Position numbers and translations under genes: made by a program
Assembly: GCF_020382885.2 (NCBI RefSeq)
Contig: NC_058499.1
Location: forward strand, 3,716,001 to 3,780,000
DNA from: Scatophagus argus
Taxonomy: Eukaryota; Chordata; Actinopteri; Scatophagidae
DNA length: 64,000 bases
Direction: 5' to 3'
Part shown: positions 14,807-26,000 of the stretch, in pieces
How positions within the stretch are numbered: the first letter of the stretch is position 1
Layout of the letters: each line of letters starts with the position of its first letter
The notes under the pieces: generated by a model
Seen by the model: the letters and a program-made list of their open reading frames with translations, nothing else
Database searches by the model: none
What the model was told of the DNA's origin: nothing

Positions 14807-17800
14807 CTTCCTCGTGTGAGCGGGTGGAGTTTCCTCAGGCGCGAGTGGAGCCCAACATACCGAGTGACGCCCTTCGTCCTCTGTGGCCGCGTCACCTCCA
14901 CTTCAATGGCCGGGAGGGGCACTTGTGTGTGGAAAAGTACGTAAAACTGTGTGTGTGTGTGTGTGTGTGTTGGGGGTTTAGTAGTGTTTGCTCACAACAT
15001 CATGTCCCTCCTGCTGACCTTAAATCAGAGTGTGCATTTCCTCATGGAAAGAGTCCCTGAGTTTAGCCTCCTCAAACCCGACTGGGCCGCCTGTGAGTCC
15101 GTCAGCACACACGCCGACGCTGTGCAGCCAAGTTCACTCATTCGTTTATTTAAAACTGGTGGATATGAGAAAGGTTCAAAAGATGTCAAATCAGTCTGAC
15201 TGCTTTGGGGAAACGTGCATGAAATGATGCACGTGATATCTACAATTATTCTATCTGATAAAGACATGCAGCCCAAAAAAAAAAAAAAAAATCTCTTGAA
15301 TATTTCGGTCAGCGTAAACCCTCATGCGGCTTTGCAAAGCTGTGAGTGCGAGTGCTGCATCGCAGGGGAACTGATGCAGTGTCGCTAAACTCGTCGTGCG
15401 GCTTTTCTTTCCCCGTGAATTCCCCGTTCAGACCTCCCTCTGAGGAGGAGGCTTCCTGTGTCACAGATCAGACAGCACAAACCGCGAGACACCAGAGCAG
15501 CACTACGCCATGACGGCACACATTCAGACAATGACAATAACCCAACTTGTCAATGAAATGACATCATACTGGCAGTGACAACAAGAAGCATGGCTGAAAC
15601 GGAAAGCAGCTACCAGCTCCACCGCATTCAGTGAGTTCCAACTAGAGTCACCAGCTCGCAGGTTGTGTGGCTCCACCAAACCAGTGAGACTGTGGACTAC
15701 ATGGACGCTGATGCTGAGGCTTCACACACATGTTCAACCCGGCAGCACAGGAGGAAGCACCGACCTCAACCCCATCCAACACCTTTGGGATGAACTGGAA
15801 CGGAGATTGTGAGCCAGGCCTTTTGGTCCAACATCAGTGTGTGACCTCACAAATGCTCACACAGAAACACTCCAACATGTTGTGGAAAGCCTTCACAGAA
15901 GAGTGGAAGCTGTTAGAGCTGCAAAGCTGTCTGTGTGTTTACAATGAGACGTCATTGTATGAGACGTCTGTTGGTGCAAAGGTCAGGTGGCCCAATACTT
16001 TTGTCTATATAGTGGATATTTCAGTATATTGTCTAGTACATTATTACTGCAAAAGTACCCTGAAATACTGTGGTTTTATTTTAGGGACGCGTCGCCCACG
16101 ATTCCTTGCGACACCCCAAGACGTTTATGCTTTTGCTTTTTAGCTGATTCAGTAAAGGTTATTGAAATGAAAACTAAATCAGCCGATGGATTCTTTTCTT
16201 CCATATTTTGCCTTTAGGTCATAAATCAATGAATGAATTTCAAAACTGAATTGCAAAAGTGATTTTAAAAGCGCTTTTACAGTCACTTTGCAGACTTCTG
16301 TTTTAACCCAAACGAAGAGAAAAGCTTTCTCACTTGTCACGCTCATGTGACACGACGTGGCTCGCCGTGACATCATCACAGAGGGACAGAACAGAAGCTG
16401 AATGAGCTGACGCAGTGTTCAATGACTGGTTCTGCGTTTCTGTCTCAGCTCAGGCTGACGGACACGACAGACTGATAATAACGTGTCAGTCGGTGGACGT
16501 CACCAGCGTCATCGCACAACACGCCACACTCAAACAGCTACTGATAAACAGAAGTGTGAGACCCAACAACAGACCGTGTGTTTTCATATGCACTAAAAAC
16601 AGCTCTTCACGTTCTAATGTCTCGTTCTAATGCAGAGAAGGCTACACGTGTGAATCTTTAGAGTAAATGATCTCTGGAGAAAAAGAAAACACATGCAGTG
16701 TTTGTAGAAAATCCTCTCAGCCTGCATGTGGCCTCAGCAGGCTCCAACACAGCCTGCCTGAAAGGCAAAACCCAGGGCACAAATCGAGCTTGTAAGGCTT
16801 CTTTCTGTAAGATAACGACTGAACTGAAGCGTTTTCAGTCCCGCTGCCAAGTTTGTGTTTTTTGTGCTCCCACATGTCTTCATATGAAGGCACAAAGAAT
16901 CACTCGCAGCACAGAGAGGTGAATCGGAAGCCTCAAGATGTCAAAACCGTTGACAAACACCGTTTCCTCTGTGATATGGGGAAGTTTCCTCTGTTCGAAT
17001 AAACTTTCACTGGAGGTGCGTGCTTTGCATCTCCATGTTTGGTGCAGGTTAATTTATATTTTAGTTTGTCTGCTGCGTTTCACTCGTGCACTCAGTCTGG
17101 AGGATCATGTGAACTGTTTTGGTACCTTATCCAGGATGAACTTGTTCAGGTACGGCATGTATCCCTGGTTGGAGACGGGACCCTCGTCGTCGTCTTTGAA
17201 GTGCTCCTCCAGCGCCACGGGGTCATGCGGGATGTTCATCACCGTACACAGGTTGTGGGACAGCACCTGGAACGATGGAGAACGTGTCGGGTTTATTAGT
17301 ATGCTTGATGAGCGGCGGACTCGAGGCCGCCTGAGGATCTCAGCACTCAGCAAGTCGTGATGCGTTTGTGATTGAAAACATTTAAAAACTCAGGGCTGCT
17401 ACACCGCTGTGACAAACAGGGAAACAGAGGCAGACAGAGGACAAGTCAGTGAGGGCAACCGCAACAACCTCAGCTTCATCACATTTTATCTCTCGGAAAC
17501 GCATCTTTTTGTCAAATATGGAGGCACCAGCTGAGTCCGCGAGTCCACAAATGTCAGAAAACAGTGAAAAATGGCCATCACGACTTCCCATGACGGAGGT
17601 CAGGAGGTCCAAGCCAAGCGAGCCAACGTTAAAAACCAGAAAGTGTTCACATTCGACAAACTGGAGCCAGAGGATGTTTGTCATTTTTGCTTGGCTAATG
17701 ACTGATGAACTGATTGTCAGAAATGCTGCATCAGCTGCTTTGCTTATAGTTTAGCTAACGCGAGGATTTTATTCATCACGCAGTGACTTATCAAAGAACG

Positions 17801-17979
17801 AGTTAACTACTGAAGCGGCACAGTGAGGAGGAACACGCCAAAGTCGTGTTTAGGAAGTCATCGTTTTCTAACAGCAGGTGAATATTTAACATCAGATCAG
17901 CAGTCGCAGACATCAGTGTAGCTCAGGTAAGTCACACACCTGCAGGACAAAGAAGGAGGGTTTTAGTTTCAGAGTCGAC

Positions 17980-18014
<35 letters not shown>

Positions 18015-20250
18015 TGAGACATCCTGACTTTTCGTCACTTTAAAAACTCTGGATCTTCCCTTAATGCAACTCTGTGCCAGCTTACTGGAAAGCGCGTGTG
18101 TCACACCCAACCTCTGTGATGCTGACTTCCTGTTCAAAACACACCTCTTCACACCTGGTTGGCAGTTTGCTCAGCCACGACAAAACATTAAACTGAGAGC
18201 GGCAACCACAGATTTCATTACGGTTCATGTGGTGATTATTTTCCCTGTTAATGAGTGAATCTTTTAGTCGTCAGCGAGTCTTAAAATGGAGGACAGCGTC
18301 CGTCTTCAGATCGTACAAGACAAAAAGCCACAAAGGTTCACATTTTAGAAGCAGAAACCAACAGATTTGTTATCATCGGACCTCATCGTCGTACCCAGAG
18401 GATAAATTTTATCTGCGTTTAAGTGGATAAAGTGGCTGGATTATTTATTTTAAAATGCATTTCCTCCTCCAAGCTTTTTACTGATCTGCATATTTCTAAC
18501 AGCAGGATCACAGCTCTGTTTGTTTGTTTGTTTGTTTGTTAACGTCACACTCGCTTTAAACTTCTGTTTCCCGGGCCAATAAAAGTTTTTTGAATTTAAC
18601 TGAAGTGTTTAACGTCTTCTGAGTCTTCAGAAGAGGCTTCAACACTGACAAAAATATCAAACCGATATAATTTGAGCTCGGAGTTGACATATTTTATTTT
18701 TCACTGAAAGCTCAATCGACTGAGCAAAAGTCCTAAAAGCTCAGAGCAGCAAAGTAAAACCTCCATCTTCTCCTTCATGTGAAGTGCGTTTGTTTATCGT
18801 GGCTCAGTAAACACCTGTAGCTTCACCTGGTTTCACCTGCGGCTTTGAACGAGTCTACAGGTGGAACATCTATGTTAAATATAAACCCTCAGAGCCGCTG
18901 CAGCAGATGCTAAGTTCTCAGATATTTTGGTAGATTTCCATCTGAAGTCCAACACGCGTCAGGAATAACTTTGTTGCTCAAATGTTCCAGTGAACACACA
19001 CACGTCTCGGACACACGTTTAGCGATTTCCTGTATTTCCCAGATTGCTTTTTGTGAACATGTTGCATTCAGGCTCCGAGGGGGGCGGCGTGGAGGGGAGT
19101 TTCACCGCCTTCAACACATGAAACGCGTCTCAGACTGAACATGAGCTGGTTTTTGGTTTTGTTTAGTTCTGTTTCAGTTTGGGAGGCTGCTGTCCGCCAA
19201 ACGTGACCTTTACTGTCCATTCCTTTCAAAGTGCTGAACAATGTTTGGCTGGCACAGAGATGGAAGTACGTGGGTGTGTCACACAGTCGTACGCACACAC
19301 AGTCACCCACAGGAAGTGATGGCTGCCTGCCTTTTTACATCACATTTAGCTTTAGTTTATGGTTACTTTACAAATTAAAAGACTAGCTGCTCTTCCTGTC
19401 ATTTATTTTAATACTTTGTTGCTTTTTGTTTTTTACTGTTGGCTGAACCAAACAAGCAGACTGAAGGTGTCACAAAGCGATTAATGGAGAAGATTAAAAA
19501 GTCCAACTCCAAGTGAAAAGTCCTGCTTTCAGTTAAAATGATCTGATGATGTAAAAGTCACAAAAACACTTCGCTTTAATACTTTAAAAGTACATTTTAC
19601 TGACTGGATTTGGGAAGATTTCTACACTGCAATTTTAATTTTAATCTGTAGCAGCATTTTAAAGTGCAGGATGTGAACATTAGTAATAGAGATCTGCTTC
19701 TCGAGGCTTCTGTCAGCATTTGTTTTTAAAGGTTTAACCCACATTAAGGCCTTCATCATCTCCCTTAGCACCACTTCGGCCCTCCAGGTTGTTTTTCTTT
19801 TTTTCCTGAGGAGACCTTTGAGCCTCTGGCTCACTGCAGCTGCTTGTCAACGTCCAACAAAACACAAAGTTATACTCTGATAACTTCAAACTTCCCTGTG
19901 GCTCTGGGTTGGTTTGGCTCCAGACTTTCCTAAATGTTTTGTTCGTTTGTTTTCCTCTGAAAGTCGCGTTATTTTCCCGAATGAGTCGGTTTACTGACAG
20001 GTGCGCCTGAACTGAAGCTTGGCGGTGTTTGCAGCGTTTAACAGCTTTTACAGATGAGACAAAAACAGACACCAAAACGTGAAGCTCTGATGAGTGAGTT
20101 TCCTGCTCGTCCAAACGGCAGCTCACGCTCGACAGAAATGTGTTGGCGCTTTACCTTCAGCTGAGATTTGGAGACTTTCCCGCTTTTGTCCACGTCCAGG
20201 GCCGTAAACGCGTGCCATATTGACTTTAAAAGTTCGTCCCGCAGCGCCAT
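2011..20250 (-). CDS. swap70: Switch-associated protein 70 (SWAP70), 5' nine coding exons; 3' end outside window
   Basis: SWAP70 is a PIP3-binding, Rac/F-actin-associated signalling protein. Coding exons in order: 20155-20250, 17126-17266, 10673-10846, 8982-9209, 8372-8518, 7933-8041, 7366-7547, 2710-2817, 2011-2177. All join in phase and give about 451 residues; the human protein has 585, so the C-terminal exons lie left of position 1. Residues 1-32 match the family start ([22 protein letters not shown]-hand-like). A PH domain runs from about residue 214 ([18 protein letters not shown]) to 310. After it comes a charged coiled coil with [12 protein letters not shown] and [18 protein letters not shown]6 is the paralogue, but residues such as [20 protein letters not shown] and the PH region fit SWAP70 better. 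The ATG at 20250 sits at the family start. The intron after the fifth exon (ending 8372) has a GC donor. Confidence 0.95.
2440..2593 (+). repeat. LINE (L2-like) 3' tail
   Basis: AATTTCCCCACTGTGGGATC followed by AGTAAAGTTCATCTTATCT is the typical 3' tail of fish L2-clade LINEs (GGGATCAATAAAG plus a short repeat). Only the tail is present. It lies in a swap70 intron. Confidence 0.6.
3533..3788 (+). repeat. tRNA-derived SINE, copy 1 (swap70 intron)
   Basis: The head is tRNA-like, with an A-box-like TGGATCAGCGG (3543-3553) and a B box GGTTCGATTCC (3587-3597). The body CATGGCTGAGGTACCCTTGA and GCTCCCCGGGCGCTGCACGC and the tail GGGTTAAATGCAGAG are shared almost base for base with copies 2 and 3. 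It lies antisense to swap70. Confidence 0.88.
4430..4471 (+). repeat. LINE-type 3' tail
   Basis: TAATAAAGGATTATCTTATT plus a TTATC-like repeat resembles the end of fish LINEs. It is very short, and nothing upstream was recognised. Confidence 0.4.
4480..7330. other. swap70 intron, no gene recognised
   Basis: Short open frames occur on both strands, but none shows a domain, good splice context or family match. Confidence 0.5.
9333..9446 (+). repeat. CT-rich microsatellite tract
   Basis: A 114-bp run of CT with CCCTCC interruptions, nearly all pyrimidine. On the swap70 sense strand it is a GA tract about 125 bp upstream of the exon 4 acceptor. Confidence 0.95.
9447..9695 (+). repeat. Teleost dispersed repeat (unclassified)
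   Basis: CAGATGGCCGCCCATCTTGA, GAGGTTTCTGCCTTCTAAAA, CTCGCCACCATCACCAAGTG and the end GCTATATAAATAAACTGAAT are, from memory, parts of a very common percomorph interspersed repeat. Its class cannot be told from one copy. It sits antisense in swap70 intron 3, beside a CT tract. Confidence 0.6.
14306..14337 (+). repeat. (CT)n microsatellite
   Basis: Run of CT dinucleotides with one CG break, in swap70 intron 2. Confidence 0.9.
14431..14460 (+). repeat. (CA)n microsatellite
   Basis: CA dinucleotide run with one CG interruption. Confidence 0.9.
14762..14804 (+). repeat. (CA)n microsatellite
   Basis: Uninterrupted CA run of about 21 units in swap70 intron 2. Confidence 0.97.
14949..14971 (+). 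repeat. (GT)n microsatellite
   Basis: GT run of about 11 units. With the CA run at 14762 it makes an inverted repeat about 145 bp apart that could form a hairpin. Confidence 0.93.
15756..16013 (+). mobile_element. Tc1/mariner-like transposon remnant, 3' end of transposase
   Basis: ACCTCAACCCCATCCAACAC and TTTGGGATGAACTGGAACGG encode [15 protein letters not shown], the hallmark near the last catalytic Asp/Glu of Tc1-like transposases. GTGGAAAGCCTTCACAGAAG and the terminal CCCAATACTTTTGTCTATAT also fit. The stop after ELERRL and the later drift break the frame, and the 5' part is gone, so it is an old, dead fragment in a swap70 intron. Confidence 0.8.
17980..18014 (+). repeat. (CAG)n trinucleotide repeat
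   Basis: About eleven CAG units, uninterrupted, in swap70 intron 1; not in a recognised exon. Confidence 0.95.
18516..18540 (+). repeat. (TTTG)n tetranucleotide repeat
   Basis: Six TTTG units. About 40 bp later comes CCAATAAAAGTTTTTTGAAT, which resembles a LINE tail. Confidence 0.85.
19505..19600 (+). repeat. Dispersed teleost repeat, copy b
   Basis: TCCAAGTGAAAAGTCCTGCT, GATCTGATGATGTAAAAGTC and TTTAAAAGTACATTTTACT belong to the same repeat family as copy a, in swap70 intron 1. Confidence 0.45.
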
Positions 20251-20345
20251 AATGGTGGACTTGCACTTGTCTCCTGTCTGTGGCTTGTCTGTCCGACTCT
20301 TCCTCTGCGCGAGGCTGAACCGTCTGTTGGACACGATGAGGAAAA

Positions 20346-20354
20346 GTCACGTGA
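20346..20354. promoter_or_regulatory. Palindromic TCACGTGAC E-box just upstream of swap70
   Basis: A perfect TCACGTGAC palindrome lies about 95 bp upstream of the swap70 start codon, in a CpG-containing stretch. This is the core recognised by USF/MITF/TFE-type bHLH-ZIP factors. The sequence match is direct; its function is inferred from position only. Confidence 0.35.
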
Positions 20355-20699
20355 CGCGCTGTCAGACTCGTGATTATTGATGGAAGAGCTGCAGCACCGC
20401 GTAGCGAGAGGAAAACACACGCAAATAAATGAAAAGGAGAGGAAAAAAAAGAAAAGCCTGATGAGAGCAGGGGCGGACTCAGGCTGCCTGAGGGGCAGGG
20501 GGCCAACTAATAAGAAGGGCACCAGAGCGCAGAAAGTCGCGGTACTTTTAGATACTTTTTATGTGACTCAGATGTCATTTTGTAGTACATGTTGGGCCAC
20601 CTCAGAAGGCACTTTTATCATGTTTTGTCTACCATGCACACATCCAACCTTTTTTTTCCCCAAACCCTTGAGTCACCCAGTGCTTGTGGTTATCACATG

Positions 20700-20830
20700 A
20701 TGAGTATATTTCATGTTGCTGGTACTCAGATCTTGTACTAAAACTAGTAGTATTACAGTGTGGAAGTCCAAGTAAAAGTCCTGCATTGAAAATTTCACAT
20801 AAATGTACATAAATGCATACATGTCCAAGT
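20700..20830 (+). repeat. Dispersed teleost repeat, copy c
   Basis: GTCCAAGTAAAAGTCCTGCA and TTGAAAATTTCACATAAATG are diagnostic of the family. It lies between swap70 and wee1. Confidence 0.45.
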
Positions 20831-20914
20831 ATTAGAGTCAAAATACTAAAACCTACTCATTTATGTAAAATGGATCATTCCAGAATAATATTTATTGTAT
20901 AAATATATATATCG

Positions 20915-21330
20915 AATGTGCGCATGCGTCGATACATGTGCAGCCTGTTACAGACGCTCCCGACTTTCTTCACCGTTTTCTACTGATTTTTTATTATATT
21001 ACGCTACTCTTTTTGCTCTCTGTTACTTTGGACTTCACTTCTTTTCTACCCAGCACACACCAGGAAAGTTATGGGTTTTTTTCGGTGTTTTTGTTCATCG
21101 TTGAACGACTCTTTTCGGTGCGGCGATGCGACTCCTCGCTGGCCGCATCGGGATCAGCTGATGGACCTGAAGCCGGCCGCCGCTCCAGGGAAAACACCGA
21201 GAGTAATCCCAGCTGAATGCCGGATCAAGACTCACAGAGGACGCAGGGGAAATAAAAAGCTACGGAGGAGGACGGAGGGTTACGGCTGGGAAGTTTCAGC
21301 CGTTTCTCCTCTGCAAAATAAATCTTAAAA
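20915..21330 (+). other. CpG-rich patch with NRF1-like site, between swap70 and wee1
   Basis: TGCGCATGCG (20919-20928) is a near-perfect NRF1 core. Downstream, 21110-21300 is CpG-rich with an open frame from 21071 to 21328 whose later part is very basic (HRGRRGNKKLRRRTEG). This could be a promoter and first exon of an unrecognised transcript, or the 5' piece of a LINE, whose first ORF often has such basic stretches. No decision is possible from sequence alone. Confidence 0.3.
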
Positions 21331-22029
21331 GATGAGCCTTGCTCTTCTCATAGACACACGGAAACTCACTTTGTTCCGTGTGTAGTATTTTGTTTTTCTT
21401 GGATACCGATTCTTCACGTGCTTATTGTGTTATTAGTCTGACATATTTCAGTAAGTCCTTCATGTATGCTCAACTAAACAAATCATATCCGCAATTCTAT
21501 TTATTTCCAGCTCAACTAAACAAATTCAGGTTGTCACACTGGATGACTGATGTTCAACCTGTGCAGATTTGTCTGCACCAAACTGTGTGTATGAACTAGA
21601 AAACCATTAGCTGATGCTGCAGATGCAGTTTATTTACATTACTGATCAATCAGTTAAGCTTCTCATGAGATGAAAATTGAGAAAATGCATCATGTGGCGT
21701 CTTCAGATTCCTTGTTTAGTTAACAAAACCCAAACATTTTATTAGAACAGGAGCGTTTGCCACATCCACTTGATAAGTTATAACAATGATTAATACAACC
21801 GGGCATAAGTAATTAATATTCCAGTCAAAGCTGAGAGGAAACCAGTTTAAGAGATTTTATTTTATTTGTTTTTATTTTTTAGACATGGGAAACAGAATGT
21901 GCTTCCAGCTGTTGTTGTGACGAGAACTCTTCATACCATAATCCGACTGATTTAGAGCACCTTTGAAGGGAAATTCCTTCCATCACATAATACCACACTG
22001 AGCAGAGCACAACATGTAGACAGTGTGAA

Positions 22030-22035
22030 TTTATT
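22030..22035 (-). terminator. Candidate wee1 poly(A) signal
   Basis: AATAAA on the minus strand, about 1 kb beyond the wee1 stop codon. The stretch 22036-23049 holds no other gene signal and is read as wee1 3' UTR. Other AATAAA hexamers lie further down, so the site used is a guess. Confidence 0.4.
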
Positions 22036-23049
22036 AAAAGAACATATGTACAGGTTACAACAGCAGAAAGGGGGTTTTGTGTTAGCGATAACGGAAACAA
22101 ACAGATGAGGAATACTTCTAAACAGCAACTGAAGATGAGCCTTGTGGGAAAAGAAAATAACAGAAGACATGAGAATCCAGAGAACAGGACGATGATTGTT
22201 CTAATGCTACAGGCAGGGTTGGCTGCACCAATCGACGGGGTGAAACTAAAACGCCGCGGGATCCATTCTTAACTCACTGGTTTTGGTACTTCAAACCAAC
22301 TGGATGATTTTCCTCAAATGATTATGGTATGATCCATTTTCCACCTGACCAGACAAAGATATTAGGTGGTGGGGTGGACTCCTGCTACTTGGAAATAAGA
22401 GCCATGACCTCTAGAATGATCCAACCTGAAACTGGCCAAACCCTGATACACACAAAACATCAATAGCAGCAGTTTTTTTTCTTTAACAAAAAAAAAAAAA
22501 AAGTAGAATTTGGCAAGTTCCACGTGTTGCCTCCAAAGTGCTCCATTACAAACACAGAAATCGTCAGTTCTCAGATCCTCCGGTACCCAGCATCAGGCGT
22601 TTGACAGGCAGTAAGGTGCGCACGGCTACGGCAAGTACATTCACACTGAAGAGAGCTTCACTGCAGCTCTGATCCGCTGCCAACAGGCTTCGGCTTTGTC
22701 GTGGGAAGTGCAATGACAGAAATGGAGGAAGAGAGCCTGACATCTATGCAAACATAAGGAATGACAGAGTGTAAAAGGTACAGTAACTACCTTTGAGGAA
22801 TGACTGTTTCTTTTTCCCAAAGTTCATTGGAAAAAAAGGCTGAACTGTGTTGGCAACGAGAGTCTACTGTTAACGAGTTCAAGTTCAATGTGGTTAACAG
22901 TCTACAGCTTTGTTTGGGTGGAGGAACCCAACAAGAGCAACTGACAGGGTTCTCCTTGAAAAGAAAGAGAGACCGTTTCATCTGAACGGTTCTGATTAAC
23001 AGGTCCATGAGCCTTCGTGATTCACTTCCCGTCAGGGCGGATTTAAATC

Positions 23050-26000
23050 TCAGTAGATGGTGAGGCTGACCGATCGATTCATCTTCTTGCCGATGAGTCT
23101 GGAGGTTCTGGAGTTCGACTGGACTGTGGAGCGGGTGAGGATCCTGTCGGTGGACAAAACCTTCTCCTCTGCTGCAGCTCTAGCCAGCTGGGCCTTCTTC
23201 AGCTCCCTGAGGAGGATAAATAAAAACAGTTAAGGTTCAGTCTAAACAATCCAACATCAAATTAGCTGCTGATCAGCTAATCAAGTTGTCTAACAAATCC
23301 AGGCATGCAATCGAAGTGTGTCTAATCAAACAGTCTCCGTCCATCAACAAGGTGCAGCTGTTTGGAGTTTTCTCTGAGCTCTTAACTTACTTCTGAAGCA
23401 GTGCGTTCTTGAACTTCTCGGCGTTGAGCTCGACTCTGAGCTGGTCTGCACTCATTCTGGCGGCCGTCAGGAGCACCGGGTGTTTGATGAGGTCAGAGGT
23501 TGAAGGTCGTCTGCTTGGATCAGGGTGGATCATCAGCTGAAAGAAGAAATAAAAGATGCTTAACGAGGACGTGGTAGATAATTTCACAAAATGCAGAAAG
23601 TCATCTCTTAGTAAAAATAATGAACAGTTCCAGTGTCATTAAAATTAATTTTCTTTTGTGAACTAATAGGCTAATAGGTTGTCTCAAATTCGACTACCCA
23701 GACAGCAGTGATTTGCCTCAGGATGAGGACTAAAATGAAAAACATTCCAAAGATTGCTTTAGGGTCTTAATCTAAGACAATCCAACAAATGTGGCAGAAA
23801 ATTCTGAGCATGCAGAACCCTCTAACAGGTAATAAAACAGGATCATAAAAACTCTGGTCTTCTCGAAGCTGCTCTTATTCACCAGAGAGAAAAGACTGGA
23901 AGAAATTAAGTTGAGGGTTACCTTGAGAAGACTGAGAAACTCTGGAGAAAGTACTTGGGGGATGGCGGGGAGTTTGCCCTGTCTGATCTCATGCCATTTG
24001 TCACCATTGGTTGGAAGAGGCTCCGCCCCCGAGGCGCTGACAACAGTCAGGGCCAGAGCAAAGATGTCTGCCTTCGTCAAGTTACTGTAGTCCTACAAAA
24101 ATAAATGAATGAATTAAAAAAAAAAAATCAGACAAGGAAACAAACCTTACACCTGTTGGTCAATGCATAGAGGTTCACAGAGTTTTTAAGTAAAGGGACA
24201 AACCTCTTGTAAAACTTCATTGGCCAAGTATCTGCTGTCACCCTCCTCCACTTGTGGATTGTTCACTCTTGTCACATGACCGAGATCACCTGGAGAGGAG
24301 ACACAAACAGATTTAAGCCATGAAGCTGACAATCTTACAGCGAGTGCAACACGCACACATACAATAAAAGGTTCAGATGTTATCACACAGAACTGTGGGG
24401 GCAGCTTACCTATTTTGTACACGACACTGGTGGTCAGTCCGTCGTCCTCATCACATTCGTCACAGCTGGCTACAGACTTCCGTGAAATAAAGATGTTGCC
24501 TGTAACAAACAAGTTAACACTTCCATAAGTCGCTGACCAGAATCTGTCTGCATTAATTCCTTTTATAACGTACTGACAATCACTAGGATTTTGACATCCT
24601 TGAGTACTCACTGGGTTTGATGTCCATGTGCACCAGAGAAGTAGAGTGGATGTACTTGAGTCCTCGTGTGACCTGCAGCAGCAGATCTTTCAGCTCCAGC
24701 TCCGACAGGTAGCTGAGCCTCCTGTAGTTCTCTGCGATGACGTCAGACAGCGTGCCGCCGTTGCAGTACTCGTTCTGGATGAGCATGTGGTCGTCCTCGG
24801 CCCAGGCCGAGTAGTAACGCACCACGTGGGGATGTTGGCCCAGCACTGCGTGGGCATACACCTCCCGTAAGGCGTTCTGTCTGTGGAGGAGGGGAACAGA
24901 CCATTTTAATTAGGACGTGCCTGAGGCCAAGTTCTGCAGTTAAAAATGAAGGGGAGGGGGGTCGTCTGAGGATTTTTCCAAACTCGACTTACTCGTCTAC
25001 TGATCCTGCCAGAGGTTTCTTTGATCTCTTGATGGCGTAGATGCAACCGTCAAGTCTTTTCACACACTTGAACACAGCACCAAACTCCCCACAGCCAATC
25101 TTCTCCAGCTCGAGGAACTCTGAGGTGTACCTGGACATCATGTTGCTTTCCATCATGGTGATCCTCTGAGGGCAGAAGAAGAGTTTAGATTTATTTATTA
25201 GAAACATTTACACTTGACGATCAGTTATTAAAAACACATTCCTCAATAACACAAACAGCATTAAGTGCAGTCCTAAAAGAAAATTTGAGGTGAAACTCCC
25301 TGCAAAACACATGTAATTTCGGATTTAAACTGCAAATAATTGATGCAAATCATGTGAACTTAAATCACCTTGGATGGGGGCAAGACCTCCTCCTCTCCCT
25401 CGCCGTCACTTGCCTCCATGTCTTCTCCACAAGAGCTGAGAGATCAAAGACAATAGAGGATGTTGGTTAGCATTCTGTACAGCAGGGGGCAGCACCAGGG
25501 GCTTCACAAGCACATGGCAGAGTTCACCAGTAACCATGAGGTCTTGGTTCCCAGCCAAACCCTCTGGCCTTAACCAACGGCTTTAACGTATCTGGTTATT
25601 ATAACAATGGGTTTAATCTGCTCTCAAGATAACAGGTAACAATGTTCAGCACGACTCTGCTGTGTGGGATCGACTGCTTTTACGTTACCGTGATGACAAA
25701 AGTTAAACGTTATTATACACCAACTGATCGAGGATGGGAAATGTGTAACCAAAATATTGACTGCAGATGGTCAACTCTCCCCGCCACTTTGGAAAAGTAT
25801 GACAATCTGCATTTCTCCAAGATAAAATAGATTGGCCATTGTTTAAAAATGAAGGTATTTTTAAGAAAAATACATCAGACAGAGAACATCTGAGCAACTT
25901 ACTCATTCCAGTGTGCTCGTTTCCTGTTGTTTTTCTGCTGTGTGGCAGACTGGATGAGGAGTGAGTCAGGGGTGAAGGGGTTAAAGTTGACCAGAGGGGT

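Larger units (their letters stand above)
11000..15700. other. swap70 intron 2, no gene recognised
   Basis: Rich in CT, CA and GT runs, a 12-base G run (13839-13850) and an A run near 15274. The open frames at 13253-13657 and 11562-11861 are low-complexity with no family match. Confidence 0.5.
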
